Below, one piece after another: positions 1-8,702 of a stretch of 64,000 bases of DNA (within the stretch, counting starts at the first letter, position 1; every line of letters begins with the position of its first letter). The position numbers were made by a program, and so were the translations under genes. The notes below the pieces were generated by a model, which saw only the letters and a program-made list of their open reading frames with translations, was not told where the DNA came from and did no database searches. Source of the DNA: Pseudomonas fluorescens (lineage in GTDB: Bacteria > Pseudomonadota > Gammaproteobacteria > Pseudomonadales > Pseudomonadaceae); the NCBI RefSeq assembly GCF_902497785.1, contig NZ_CABVHK010000001.1:186001-250000 (forward strand), written 5' to 3'.

Positions 1-725
1 CGCAACGGTGGATGTTCGCTGTTGGCCAGGAGCACCAGCGCATCGCCCAGTTTAGCCGGGTTGCCGGTTTGCTGATGGTTGTAGGCGGCCGAAGCGCCTT
101 TGACCTTGGCGGTGAATGCAGCGTAATCCTCCAACCCGCGTGTACCGAAGACCGCGGAGCTGGGGTCGAGAAAGTCGGTACGGAAAACCCCGGGCTCCAC
201 CAGCGTGACCTTGATCCCGAACTGCGCCACTTCCTGGGCCAGGGATTCGGAAAAACCTTCCACAGCAAATTTAGACGCGCAGTACAGCGCCGCACCACCC
301 ATCCCGACCATGCCACCCATTGAAGACACGTTGAACACCCGGCCACTGCGTTGCTGACGCATGACAGGCAGCACGGCGCGGCAGACGTTGAACACACCGA
401 ACACATTGGTCGCGAACTGCTGGTCGGCGTCGCTGGCGAAATTGTCTTCAAACGGCGCCAGTTGTCCATAACCGGCGTTGTTGACCAGCACATCGATTCG
501 GCCAAAACGCGCCACGGCAGTTTCTACGGCAGCCAGTGCCTGGGCTTCGTCGGTCACATCCAGGGCCACTGCCAGCACGCGTTCGCCGTACTCGGCAAAG
601 ACAATTTCCAGCGGTTCGATACGCCGGGCGCTGACCACCACGCTGTCACCATCAGCCAATGCGGCTTTGGCAATGGCAGCACCCAAGCCTCGGGCCGCAC
701 CGGTAATAAACCAGACTTTGTTCAT
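1..725 (-). CDS. Short-chain dehydrogenase/reductase (partial at 3' end)
   Basis: The minus-strand frame opens at an ATG at 723-725 (MNKVWFITGAARGLG) and stays open to the window edge, so the C-terminus is missing. It shows the classical SDR pattern: the nucleotide-binding TGAARGLG near residue 8, an NNAG motif, and a catalytic Ser/Tyr/Lys set with YCASK. The reaction is NAD(P)-dependent oxidation or reduction of an alcohol or ketone; the substrate cannot be read from sequence. It lies downstream of the ferredoxin reductase gene on the same strand with an 85-base gap, so it may belong to the same transcript. Its YCASK motif is intact, unlike the SDR at 4328-5086. Confidence 0.85.
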   Translation of the reverse strand, partial: MNKVWFITGAARGLGAAIAKAALADGDSVVVSARRIEPLEIVFAEYGERVLAVALDVTDEAQALAAVETAVARFGRIDVLVNNAGYGQLAPFEDNFASDADQQFATNVFGVFNVCRAVLPVMRQQRSGRVFNVSSMGGMVGMGGAALYCASKFAVEGFSESLAQEVAQFGIKVTLVEPGVFRTDFLDPSSAVFGTRGLEDYAAFTAKVKGASAAYNHQQTGNPAKLGDALVLLANSEHPPL

Positions 726-810
726 TGCATCGCTCCAGTCGTTGTGCAAAAAAATGCCGCGTCAGCTTTAAGGCGGGCGCGGCAGCGGGTGTGAAAGATC
801 AGTACGACGT

Positions 811-2046
811 TCAGTCGCGGTTGGCCGCTTCCCAAGCTTTCAGATCGAACCCGTCAGTGGCGGCCTCAACTGCCGTCAGCTTGGGCGCGCGAGCAAGAAT
901 CTTGCGCGCCGCCATGTGATCGCCCATGCGATTGCAGGACTCCACGGCCACCAGACGGTCATTGCGGAAACACAGCACAGACGCTTGATGTTCTTCGACT
1001 GAACCGAGCACGACGGTACTGTCATAGCCATGCGAGAGTCCGGCGATCTGCAGTTTCAAGTTGCCTTGATCGGTCCAGAACCAGGGCAGGGCGCTATAAG
1101 GTGCCGGTTTACCCATCAAGCGTGCAGCCACTGTGCGGGCCTGGTCGATGGCGTTCTGCACCGACTCGAGGCGGGTGTGTAACTCATTGTTTTGCAGGCA
1201 CGGGAAGCTGGCGACATCGCCTACCGCGGAAATTTGCGGGTCAGAGGTCAGCAGGCTGGCGTCCACCTTGATGCCGTTCTCGATGTCCAGACCGGCTTCA
1301 GTCGCCAGCTGCGCATTGGGAATCACACCGATACCAAACACCACCAGGTCAGCAGGGAGTGCACGTCCGTCACCGGTTTGTACCGCGCACACCTTGCCGT
1401 TATCGCCGTCGATGCGGCTTAAACCCTGGCGGAAGTCAAAATGGACGCCCCACGCTTCATGGGCCTGGCGAAACAATTCCGACATTTCCCGCGACACGGC
1501 ACGAGCCATGGGACGCTCGCCCAGCTCCAGTACGTGCACATTAGCCCCTAGGGCAGCGGCCACCGCCGCAAACTCGAGGCCGATAAACCCGGCTCCAATC
1601 ACCACCACGTTGCGCGCTTCTTTCGCCAGCGGCGCCAGGGCGTCGGCATCGGCTTTGGTTTTGATACCGAACACTTGCGGCAACTCTGCGCCGGGAACCG
1701 GCAGGGGGCGGTTGTGGGCTCCGGTCGCCAGTACCAGATGGTCGTAACTGACAGCAGCACCCGAGGCTAACACCACGCGTCGGTTCAGGCGGTCGATCGC
1801 GGTCGCCTGGTCATGCAGCAGTTCAATGCGCTGGGTGGTGTAGAAATCAGCAGGACGAAACAGCAGATTGGTCGCCTGGATCTTGCCGAGCAGATAGGCT
1901 TTGGACAATGGCGGGCGCTGGTAGGGCAGGCCTGGCTCATCGCCGATCAGGGTGATGCGCCCGTCAAAGCCTTCCTGGCGCAGGGAGGCAGCGACCTGAA
2001 ATCCGGCCTGGCCAGCACCGACGATAACGACTGAGGCGAGGGTCAT
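811..2046 (-). CDS. FAD-dependent ferredoxin reductase (putidaredoxin reductase type)
   Basis: A 411-residue flavoprotein that would pass electrons from NAD(P)H to a [2Fe-2S] ferredoxin. The N-terminal FAD-binding GxGxxG lies at residues 10-15, a second dinucleotide fold (IGAGFIGLE) lies near residue 150, and an AVGDVA motif typical of the FAD domain lies near residue 275. The start at 2046 was chosen because AAGGAG sits just upstream and the FAD motif follows at once; the open frame extends 69 residues further upstream but that part overlaps the ferredoxin gene and is not protein-like. With the adjacent ferredoxin it forms a class I P450 electron-transfer pair, most likely for the P450 at 24.5 kb. 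Confidence 0.9.
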   Translation of the reverse strand: MTLASVVIVGAGQAGFQVAASLRQEGFDGRITLIGDEPGLPYQRPPLSKAYLLGKIQATNLLFRPADFYTTQRIELLHDQATAIDRLNRRVVLASGAAVSYDHLVLATGAHNRPLPVPGAELPQVFGIKTKADADALAPLAKEARNVVVIGAGFIGLEFAAVAAALGANVHVLELGERPMARAVSREMSELFRQAHEAWGVHFDFRQGLSRIDGDNGKVCAVQTGDGRALPADLVVFGIGVIPNAQLATEAGLDIENGIKVDASLLTSDPQISAVGDVASFPCLQNNELHTRLESVQNAIDQARTVAARLMGKPAPYSALPWFWTDQGNLKLQIAGLSHGYDSTVVLGSVEEHQASVLCFRNDRLVAVESCNRMGDHMAARKILARAPKLTAVEAATDGFDLKAWEAANRD

Positions 2047-2066
2047 GGGAACTCCTTCACGCGCAT

Positions 2067-2387
2067 TCAGAATTGCGACGACGGCAGGTGCAAAACCATG
2101 CCGTCCATGTCTTCGCTGATGATCATTTGACAGCTCAAGCGGCTGCTGTCGCGACGTTCGAAAGCGTACTCGAGCATGTCGTTCTCCATGCCTTCCGCCG
2201 CTTGCACCTTGCCCAGCCAGGCCTCGTCGACATAGGTGTGACAGGTGGCGCAACTGCAGGCACCACCGCAGTCGGCAGAAATACCCGGCACCGAGGCGAA
2301 GGTCGCGGCTTGCATCACCGACTGGCCGATGTCGCCTTTGACTTGATGGGCGGTGCCGTTGTGTTCAATAAATGTCAATGTGGGCAT
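2067..2387 (-). CDS. [2Fe-2S] ferredoxin, putidaredoxin/adrenodoxin type
   Basis: A 106-residue plant/vertebrate-type ferredoxin. The cluster ligands are Cys40, Cys46 and Cys49 (C-x5-C-x2-C), with Cys86 completing the set; Cys44 is an extra cysteine between the first two. The length and the short C-terminal tail match putidaredoxin-like partners of bacterial P450s. It lies 20 bases upstream of the reductase gene on the same strand. The Rieske dioxygenase in this cluster probably uses a different ferredoxin (ditA3), so this one is more likely dedicated to P450 ditQ; that assignment is inference from family and context. Confidence 0.9.
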   Translation of the reverse strand: MPTLTFIEHNGTAHQVKGDIGQSVMQAATFASVPGISADCGGACSCATCHTYVDEAWLGKVQAAEGMENDMLEYAFERRDSSRLSCQMIISEDMDGMVLHLPSSQF

Positions 2388-2414
2388 GTTCTGCTCCGAT
2401 TCTTGTTAGGGGGC

Positions 2415-3677
2415 TCAGGATTGGCTGGGAATGGTTTGCACGTTGAAGTGCGGCACTCGCCCAAGGGTCAGTAGCAACAGCGGACCGATCAGGCAGCAGG
2501 CGGCGCTATAAACCAGCATGGCGTTATACGATCCGGTGCGCGCCAGCATGTACGCAAAGAGCAACGGCGCCAGCGCCGAAGCCACGGTATTGAGGCCCTG
2601 ATGCACGCCGAACAGGCGGCCGTATTCGCGCAAGCCGAAGTAGCGGGCAATCAGGAACGCGGCAATATCGAACTCCGCCCCGGCGCCAAAACCAACCAGC
2701 ACCGCCGCCAGCATGAGCGGGGCAAATTCGGTGGTCGGGCTCAGGTAGATGAAACAACCGATAGCGGGCAGCACCAGGCTGATCGCAGACACAATCGGCG
2801 GCCACAGACGATCGAGCAGATAGCCGATAAGCATGCGGCCGAAGATCAGCGAAATACCAAAGCAGCTGAAAATGGTGGCCGCGTCCCCCGCGGATAGGCC
2901 TCGGGCTTGCAGCATGGGTACGGTGCTGGTGACCATGCCGACAATCGAAGAAATCACCAGGCTGAGCGCCAGGTTACAGGTCCAGAATTTCAGCGAGCCC
3001 ATGCCTTCACGAAAAGACATGCCGGGCAATTGCTCCAGCGCACGCCCGCCGTCACGGTGACCGGCAACAGAGGGTAGTTTGAACCACAGCAGAATCAGCG
3101 GCAGCAGCACCAACAGATTGAGCAGCGCGAGAATCACGAAGGCCGCGCGCCAGTCCCATTGCTCGATGCCCCAGGCCATCAGCCGGGGAATGATGGCGGC
3201 AGTGACACCAGTCCCGGACAGACCAATGGCGAGCGCCAGGCCGCGATTGCTGTCGAACCAAAGACTGATCAGCTGGGTCCAGGTTACGGCCAGCGCGCCC
3301 ATGCCGACGATGGGCAGCAGTGCAAAGGCGATGTACATCGACCAGATCGATTGGGTCAGCTGCGTGGTTGCCAGGTAACCGAGTGACAACAACAGCAGGG
3401 AAATAACGGTAACGCGCTTCATGCCGTAGCGCAGGTTGAACCAACCCACCAACTGCAATGACACCACCGCGCCGCCAAACAGAAAGGTGATGCAGGCTTG
3501 CAGCTCACTTTTGCTCCAGCCAAAGGCATCGCCGAGCGGCACGACCAGTGTGCCGAAACCATAGAGCAGGGCGGCGTTGATGCTGATGGCCACTCCGGCG
3601 ACCGACAAAATCAGGATTTTCCAGCTTTGGCGGAATTCGCGCAGATCGATTGCCGCTTTGTTTCTAGACGGGTGCAT
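2415..3677 (-). CDS. MFS transporter, probable uptake permease
   Basis: A 420-residue major facilitator with about 12 hydrophobic segments. The frame continues upstream to 3740, but the start at 3677 (MHPSRNK) has an AAGGAAG Shine-Dalgarno about nine bases ahead and gives a short cytoplasmic N-terminus. The family includes monocarboxylate and aromatic-acid porters. It heads the minus-strand transporter-ferredoxin-reductase-SDR group, and its 5' region is shared divergently with ditA3, so resin acid uptake is a reasonable inference. A perfect inverted repeat at 3747-3768 lies in its leader or promoter. Confidence 0.85.
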   Translation of the reverse strand: MHPSRNKAAIDLREFRQSWKILILSVAGVAISINAALLYGFGTLVVPLGDAFGWSKSELQACITFLFGGAVVSLQLVGWFNLRYGMKRVTVISLLLLSLGYLATTQLTQSIWSMYIAFALLPIVGMGALAVTWTQLISLWFDSNRGLALAIGLSGTGVTAAIIPRLMAWGIEQWDWRAAFVILALLNLLVLLPLILLWFKLPSVAGHRDGGRALEQLPGMSFREGMGSLKFWTCNLALSLVISSIVGMVTSTVPMLQARGLSAGDAATIFSCFGISLIFGRMLIGYLLDRLWPPIVSAISLVLPAIGCFIYLSPTTEFAPLMLAAVLVGFGAGAEFDIAAFLIARYFGLREYGRLFGVHQGLNTVASALAPLLFAYMLARTGSYNAMLVYSAACCLIGPLLLLTLGRVPHFNVQTIPSQS

Positions 3678-3746
3678 GGAGTTGGCTTCCTTATAGGTTT
3701 TGTTGAGCCAAGCACTGCTACAAGTGGTGATGTGAATCACCGCCAG

Positions 3747-3768
3747 CAGATTCTTTGAACAGAATCTG
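3747..3768. promoter_or_regulatory. Perfect inverted repeat in divergent promoter region (operator candidate)
   Basis: CAGATTCT, six bases (ttgaac), then AGAATCTG. It lies 70-90 bases upstream of the MFS start and about 270 bases upstream of ditA3. Half-sites of the same sequence recur in the ditJ leader (18658-18670), which suggests a shared repressor, perhaps the TetR protein at 18783. Confidence 0.5.
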
Positions 3769-3975
3769 GTTTTTTAATCAGAATAAAATCAGAAATTCGG
3801 CTTTGTCCAGCGCAGCTATCTGACTAACGGACAAACGAATTTCATGCGTTGCACCCACGGTTGAATCACTCTGAAGCCAGCCGTGTTCAACATCCTGCTG
3901 CGATTCCCTTTTTTTAAGCCAAGGCAATGATCAGGGACAGCGGATGAGCCTCAGCATATCCGCGTTAAAAATTAA

Positions 3976-4005
3976 TTGCACATAAAATAAATAAGTGTTC
4001 ATAAT
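3976..4005 (+). promoter_or_regulatory. Candidate ditA3 promoter
   Basis: TTGCAC (3976-3981), an 18-base spacer and CATAAT (4000-4005) resemble a sigma-70 promoter. AAGTGTT stands directly in front of the -10 box, as at other promoters of this cluster. The rest of the 360-base divergent region (3678-4038) is AT-rich and holds no gene I can support. Confidence 0.5.
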
Positions 4006-4038
4006 TTGCAAAAGCTGAACCTGATAAAGGAGAAAAAA

Positions 4039-4275
4039 ATGAGTTCAGAAAAAGCGCAGTTCAAAGCGGTGGCCGACCGAAGCCGCTGCTGTGGTTATGG
4101 TTTGTGTGCTGCGATTTGCCCCAGCCTGTACAAGCTTGATGCCGATGGCATGGTGTACCTCGACGATGCCCGCGTGCCGCCGGAGTTGGAGGAGGAGGCT
4201 CGTGAGGGTGCAGCCGCTTGCCCCGCGGAGGCCATCTGGCTTGAGCCCATCACCCCGGATGACGAAGCCGTTTGA
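4039..4275 (+). CDS. ditA3: [3Fe-4S]-type ferredoxin of the diterpenoid dioxygenase
   Basis: A 78-residue single-cluster ferredoxin. The likely ligands are Cys17, Cys23 and Cys61 (followed by Pro); Tyr20 stands where a fourth cysteine would sit in a [4Fe-4S] protein, so a [3Fe-4S] cluster is favoured. Cys18 and Cys27 are additional. In the dit system this protein, not a Rieske or plant-type ferredoxin, carries electrons to the ring-hydroxylating dioxygenase DitA1A2. The start at 4039 is set by AAAGGAG seven bases ahead. It opens the ditA3-B-C-D-E string of plus-strand genes; ditA1A2 lie 9 kb away, as in the characterised cluster where the ferredoxin gene is unlinked from the oxygenase genes. 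Confidence 0.85.
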   Translation: MSSEKAQFKAVADRSRCCGYGLCAAICPSLYKLDADGMVYLDDARVPPELEEEAREGAAACPAEAIWLEPITPDDEAV

Positions 4276-4327
4276 TGGCGTGAGCGCCTGCCGCAAACGT
4301 GATAACCACTGAGGTGAGGATGTGCTA

Positions 4328-5086
4328 ATGGGTCGATTACCAAACAAGGTCGCGCTGATAACCGGTACAGGCGGCGGCCAGGGCAGGGCTGCGGCGCTAC
4401 GTTTTGCCCGTGAAGGGGCGATTGTGGTCGGTTGCGATTTCAATGCCGAAGGTCACGAGGAGACTGCAGCGTTGATGCAGGCCGAGGGTTTTACCCTGTA
4501 CGGCTCGGCACCCGTGGACCTGGGTGATCATGAACAGGCCAAGGCCTGGATCGATGCCGCCGTGGCTGAACACGGGCGCATCGACATCCTGTACAACAAC
4601 GCTTCCGCCGCACGCTTCGGGCTGGTCAGCGAGCTGTCGATCGAAGATTGGCAGTACACCATGCGCAACGAAATCGACCTGCTGTTCTATACCACCAAAT
4701 ATGCATGGCACCACTTGGCCGAACAGCGCGGAGTGATCATCAATGTATCGTCCACCGCTGCATGGGGTGGCTCGAAAGTGGCCGGCATTTCCGCGCATTC
4801 GGCTGCAAAGGGCGCTGTGGTGTCCTTCACTCGCCAGTTGGCGGTAGAAGGGGCGCCGTTCGGTATACGTGCGGTCAGTTTGAGCCCGGGATTTGTCGCG
4901 ACGCCTGGCACCCGGCCTTTTCTGGAAGACCCCAAAATGCGCGCCATGCTGCTGGATGGCGTATTGATGGATCGCCCCGGCGAACCCGAGGAAGTGGTGG
5001 CAATGGCGGTCTTTGTCGCCTCGGATGAGGCTTCATTCATTACCGGTTCGGACTTCGTCATCGATGGCGGGTTACTCGCGATCTAG
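4328..5086 (+). CDS. ditB: SDR-family dehydrogenase with His in place of the catalytic Tyr
   Basis: A 252-residue short-chain dehydrogenase with TGTGGGQG at the NAD(P) site, a NNAS motif and a C-terminal TGSDFVIDGG. By position after ditA3 and before the extradiol dioxygenase it should oxidise the cis-dihydrodiol made by DitA to the catechol. The usual YxxxK is HSAAK here (CAT codon near 4797), so the general-acid Tyr is replaced by His; whether this is a subfamily feature or a lesion cannot be decided here. The start at 4328 (ATG) is preferred over the GTG at 4322 for spacing to GAGGTGAGG. Confidence 0.8.
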   Translation: MGRLPNKVALITGTGGGQGRAAALRFAREGAIVVGCDFNAEGHEETAALMQAEGFTLYGSAPVDLGDHEQAKAWIDAAVAEHGRIDILYNNASAARFGLVSELSIEDWQYTMRNEIDLLFYTTKYAWHHLAEQRGVIINVSSTAAWGGSKVAGISAHSAAKGAVVSFTRQLAVEGAPFGIRAVSLSPGFVATPGTRPFLEDPKMRAMLLDGVLMDRPGEPEEVVAMAVFVASDEASFITGSDFVIDGGLLAI

Positions 5087-5152
5087 CACGCGCGGCGCCC
5101 TGGCATGGGCTACCGGCACCCTTTCATCTCGAACAATAACAAGGTGAATAAC

Positions 5153-6103
5153 GTGGACATCATCGGTATCGGTTACATGGGCTTTGAGACCCCCAATCTC
5201 CAAGCGTGGCGTGAGTACGGCCCTCAGGTGATGGGTTTTGGCATAGGCAAGAACCCCGAGAGTGATCCCGATTCGCTGTACTTCAAGATCGATGATCGTC
5301 GGCATCGCTTCGCTTTTCATCCTGGCAAGGTAGACCGCATTGTCTACATCGGTTGGGAAGCGGTGGGGCGCATGGCGTTCGAGGACGGCATCAAGAAGCT
5401 GGCAGCCGCCAATGTCGACTTCACTCGCGGTGATGCTGAGCTGTGCGAAAAGCGTGGCGTGCGTGAATTAGTGCGTTTTCGTGACCCGGTGGGGTATCAG
5501 CACGAATTGTTTTACGGGCAAAAATGGCTGCCGCGCTCGTTCCAGCCGGGCCGCCCGCACAGTGGTTTCCTTGCCGACGAACGGGGTGCGGGTCATGTGG
5601 TGCTGATCACCCCGGACTACACTCCGGAACTGGAAGACTTCCTGCTTAATGTCATGGGTTTCAGCTGGTATGGCGCTGGTGCGGGCAAGGGACGAACCGG
5701 TTTCTTCCGCTCCAAACTCAACCATCACACCAGCCATGACATCGCTTATGGTCACGGACCGGGTCGCATGGGCGTGCAGCATGTCGGGCTGTTTGTACGC
5801 AACGTGCGTGATGTCGGTGAGACCTACGACATCGTGCGTCAGCGTGAACTGCCGATGATGATGACCCTCGGCCAACATGCCCAGGACCCCCATCTGTCGT
5901 TCTACCATTTCAATCCGTCCGGGTTCGCCTTCGAGACCATTGCTGAAATCGAGCCATGGCAAGGCGATCCCTATGAGCTGAATCCAGAAAAACTCAGCCT
6001 GTGGGGCCACGAAATGGTCGGGCCAATTCTCGGCGCCAGCGTCAAGACGCCGGAAGAAGTGCTCGACGCCGAGTACCTGCCGACCTACTTGGCCAAGCGC
6101 TGA
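5153..6103 (+). CDS. ditC: Extradiol ring-cleavage dioxygenase (type I, BphC-like)
   Basis: A 316-residue vicinal-oxygen-chelate dioxygenase with two repeated domains. The Fe(II) ligands are visible as His in RGAGHVVLI, His in GVQHVGLFV and Glu in FAFETIAEI. The family cleaves catechols meta to the hydroxyls; DitC opens the 11,12-diol of the 7-oxo abietane. The GTG at 5153 is preferred because AAGGTG lies six bases upstream and the protein then begins DIIGIGYMGFE as in relatives; the frame also opens at ATG 5105, but without a ribosome site. It is followed two bases later by ditD. Confidence 0.88.
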   Translation: MDIIGIGYMGFETPNLQAWREYGPQVMGFGIGKNPESDPDSLYFKIDDRRHRFAFHPGKVDRIVYIGWEAVGRMAFEDGIKKLAAANVDFTRGDAELCEKRGVRELVRFRDPVGYQHELFYGQKWLPRSFQPGRPHSGFLADERGAGHVVLITPDYTPELEDFLLNVMGFSWYGAGAGKGRTGFFRSKLNHHTSHDIAYGHGPGRMGVQHVGLFVRNVRDVGETYDIVRQRELPMMMTLGQHAQDPHLSFYHFNPSGFAFETIAEIEPWQGDPYELNPEKLSLWGHEMVGPILGASVKTPEEVLDAEYLPTYLAKR

Positions 6104-6104
6104 C

Positions 6105-6989
6105 ATGCGTCTGGCGCGGGTCGAAGTTGCCGGGCAAGCGTTCTGGGCGTTGCTGAATGCGCAAGCTGATTGCTTTCGGCGAATTAATGCTCCTTTCGCC
6201 CACTGGGCCGGGCTAGGGGCGGATCTTGCGCCAGACGCCCTCGACCCGAGTGGCGAATGGTTGCCGTTGTCGGCTGCGCGCCTGCTTGCGCCATTGGAAC
6301 CCGGTAGCCGGGTTTTTGGTGTGGGCCTCAATTACCTCAGCCACCTCAAGCGCCTTGGCAGTGATTCTCCGGCGCACCCGTTGGCGTACATGAAACCGGA
6401 GTCAGCGCTGGTTGGTGCCTATGACGAGATCGATTATTCGCCGCTGACCACCCAGCTTGATTACGAGGTGGAACTGGTCGCCGTAGTGGGCCGCCCGTTG
6501 CTGGATGAACCGCATGCCAGCGACTGCCTGCTGGGGTATACGGTGGGCAATGACATAAGTGCGCGCGATGCCGGCAAGCAGATTGGTCGTCTGGACCTGT
6601 TGACCCAGAAAGCCATGGACCGCACCACACCGGTAGGTCCATGGATCGTGACCGCGGACGAACTGGGTGTAACGGGGCAACCGGCTTTAGATATGCGCCT
6701 GAGCGTTAACTATGAACTGCGCCAGCAGGACAATACCCGGCAGATGATTTTTCCCCTGGATGAGTTGCTCAATTATCTGGATGCACGCATCAGTCTGCGT
6801 CCTGGCGACCTGGTGTTTACCGGATCCACCCACGGCGTAGGACTGGAAAGCGGGCGTTTTTTACGGCCGGGTGATCGGGTCGAGGCTGAGATTGCAGGTA
6901 TCGGTCGACAGAGCAATACCATCGCTGCGCCACGCCAACTCATCCCCGCCCGTGCGGCGGGGCGACTGGGTCAGCCGCTGGACAAGTAA
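6105..6989 (+). CDS. ditD: Fumarylacetoacetate hydrolase family enzyme
   Basis: A 294-residue FAH-superfamily protein. The metal-binding set is visible: E-x-E in DYEVELVAVVG and Asp in GYTVGNDISARD, followed by the PVGPW loop. FAH enzymes in meta-cleavage pathways hydrolyse C-C bonds of ring-cleavage products or act as hydratases, isomerases or decarboxylases. Its start is two bases after the ditC stop, so it is very likely to act on the DitC product. It is the first of three FAH paralogues in this cluster. The symbol follows gene order in the known dit cluster. Confidence 0.75.
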   Translation: MRLARVEVAGQAFWALLNAQADCFRRINAPFAHWAGLGADLAPDALDPSGEWLPLSAARLLAPLEPGSRVFGVGLNYLSHLKRLGSDSPAHPLAYMKPESALVGAYDEIDYSPLTTQLDYEVELVAVVGRPLLDEPHASDCLLGYTVGNDISARDAGKQIGRLDLLTQKAMDRTTPVGPWIVTADELGVTGQPALDMRLSVNYELRQQDNTRQMIFPLDELLNYLDARISLRPGDLVFTGSTHGVGLESGRFLRPGDRVEAEIAGIGRQSNTIAAPRQLIPARAAGRLGQPLDK

Positions 6990-7027
6990 TCCCTGAAACT
7001 GACTGGCGTAGCCGCTGAGGAGTGATG

Positions 7028-8614
7028 ATGAGCGAGGGTTCGGCGTGGGCGCCGTTTCGCAACAAAGCGTTCCGCGGTTTATGGCTGGCAGCCGCAGTGG
7101 TCAACATGGCTATCTGGATGCAGACGGTCGCCGCGGCGTGGATCATGACCACATTGACGACGTCGGCAGCCATGGTCTCTCTGGTGCAAACCGCCGTGAC
7201 CCTACCGGTATTTCTGTTTGCCTTTCCCGGTGGGGTGATTGCCGATCGGGTAGACCGTCGCAGTTGGCTGATCATTACCCAGTGCATGATGCTGTTCGCC
7301 GCACTGGTGTTGTGTGTGCTGGCGTACAGCGCGCACATGGAAACCTGGGGCTTGTTGGCGTTTACCTTTGTGCTCGGTACTGGCAGTGCGCTGGGCATGT
7401 CGGCGTGGATGGTGACCATGGTCGGCGTACTGCCTCGCGACCAGGTGCCGGCTGCAGTGTCCTTGAACGGAATTTCCATCAATGCCACCCGGGCTTTGGG
7501 CCCCGCGTTGGCGGGTGCACTGATTGCATACTGGAACACGACCTCGGTATTTCTGGTGATCGCGCTGTGTATGTTCGCGGTGCTCCTCTTCCTCTTTCGT
7601 ATCGCGCCCAACCCGCCTGCCGTGGGCTTGCCACCGGAAACCCTGACCGGTGGCATGCGCAGTGGCCTGCGCTATATCCGGCATTCAGCGGTCCTGTTCA
7701 GCGCCATGAAGCAGGTTCTTGTGTTCACCATGAGTGCCAGTGCTTTATGGGCCTTGCTGCCACTGGTGGCCAAGCAGGAATTGGGTATGGACGCTGGTGG
7801 TTATGGCTTGCTCATGGCGTTTCTTGGTGCCGGTGCAGTATTGGCTGCGCTGAGCTTGCCGCGGTTGTATCGCGTATTGGGCATGCGTCATCTGCTGGTT
7901 TGCGGCGCCATTTCCTTTGCCCTCGCCACCCTCACTGCCGCGCTATCCAACAACCGCTACGCGGTCTGCGCAATGCTGCTGCTGGCAGGGTTCGGCTGGA
8001 TGGCGGTCAACGCGACCATTTCAACGGTGGTGCAAACCTATGCCGCCAATTGGGTGCGCGCACGGGTCGCATCGGTCTATGTGTTGATCCTGATGGGCGC
8101 GATGGCGGCCGGCGGTGCGATATGGGGGGCATTGGCCGAGTATCTGGGATTGAGCCAGAGCTTGCTGCTCTCGACACTGTTGTTGCTGGTCGGCATCGCG
8201 CTGACCCGAAATGGCCATGTGGAACTGGGCCAGGAAGCAGACTTTGCCGAGGTGCAGTTGACCGACACACTCCAGCTGGCCAGTCCGGTGTCCCATTCCG
8301 AAGGACCGGTATCGGTGGAGATTGTGTACCAGGTGGCGGCGCCGGACCGCGATGAATTTCTGGCTGCCGTATACGCGGTAGGCAAGGCGCGACGGCGCAA
8401 CGGTGCGCAAAACTGGCGTTTGTACCGCGACATGGCGGACCCGCAACTCTACAGCGAGCGCTTTATTGTCGAGTCATGGCTGGAATACTTGCGCCAACAG
8501 GTTCGGGTGACCCAGGCCGACCAGGCCCAAGAGCGTCTCATCGAGCGTTTTCGTCGCGAAGATCTGCAAACCCGTCGTTTGATCTATCAGCCGCCAGTGA
8601 AATTAACCGATTGA
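7028..8614 (+). CDS. ditE: MFS transporter with C-terminal monooxygenase-like domain (MFS_3 type)
   Basis: A 528-residue protein: about 410 residues of 10-12 membrane segments, then a soluble tail from near residue 425 that resembles the dimeric ferredoxin-like (ABM-type) domain often fused to MFS_3 transporters. The start at 7028 follows GAGGAG by five bases; ATG 7025 and GTG 7022 are alternatives. MFS_3 members are mostly exporters, so this one could remove toxic resin acids or catechol intermediates, while the MFS at 2415 would be the importer; that division is inference. The name ditE (a permease in the known cluster) rests on position only. Confidence 0.75.
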   Translation: MSEGSAWAPFRNKAFRGLWLAAAVVNMAIWMQTVAAAWIMTTLTTSAAMVSLVQTAVTLPVFLFAFPGGVIADRVDRRSWLIITQCMMLFAALVLCVLAYSAHMETWGLLAFTFVLGTGSALGMSAWMVTMVGVLPRDQVPAAVSLNGISINATRALGPALAGALIAYWNTTSVFLVIALCMFAVLLFLFRIAPNPPAVGLPPETLTGGMRSGLRYIRHSAVLFSAMKQVLVFTMSASALWALLPLVAKQELGMDAGGYGLLMAFLGAGAVLAALSLPRLYRVLGMRHLLVCGAISFALATLTAALSNNRYAVCAMLLLAGFGWMAVNATISTVVQTYAANWVRARVASVYVLILMGAMAAGGAIWGALAEYLGLSQSLLLSTLLLLVGIALTRNGHVELGQEADFAEVQLTDTLQLASPVSHSEGPVSVEIVYQVAAPDRDEFLAAVYAVGKARRRNGAQNWRLYRDMADPQLYSERFIVESWLEYLRQQVRVTQADQAQERLIERFRREDLQTRRLIYQPPVKLTD

Positions 8615-8647
8615 AGTGTTCGAGTAATTCCCAGATAAAACTTTTAC

Positions 8648-8679
8648 GGCGCCAATCATTCTCAGGTTAGAATGGCGCC
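8648..8679. promoter_or_regulatory. Inverted repeat in front of ditR (operator candidate)
   Basis: GGCGCCA (8648-8654) and TGGCGCC (8673-8679) flank a centre that itself contains CATTCT and AGAATG in opposite orientation. It ends 23 bases before the ditR start. No T-run follows, so a regulator site, perhaps for autoregulation by DitR, is more likely than a terminator. Confidence 0.45.
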
Positions 8680-8702
8680 ACTCTAAAGTTACTGGATTGG
8701 GC

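Noticed and set aside
7045..8355. 436-residue plus-strand frame inside the MFS gene
   Set aside because: It is rich in Cys, Arg and His with no membrane pattern and overlaps a well-supported transporter.
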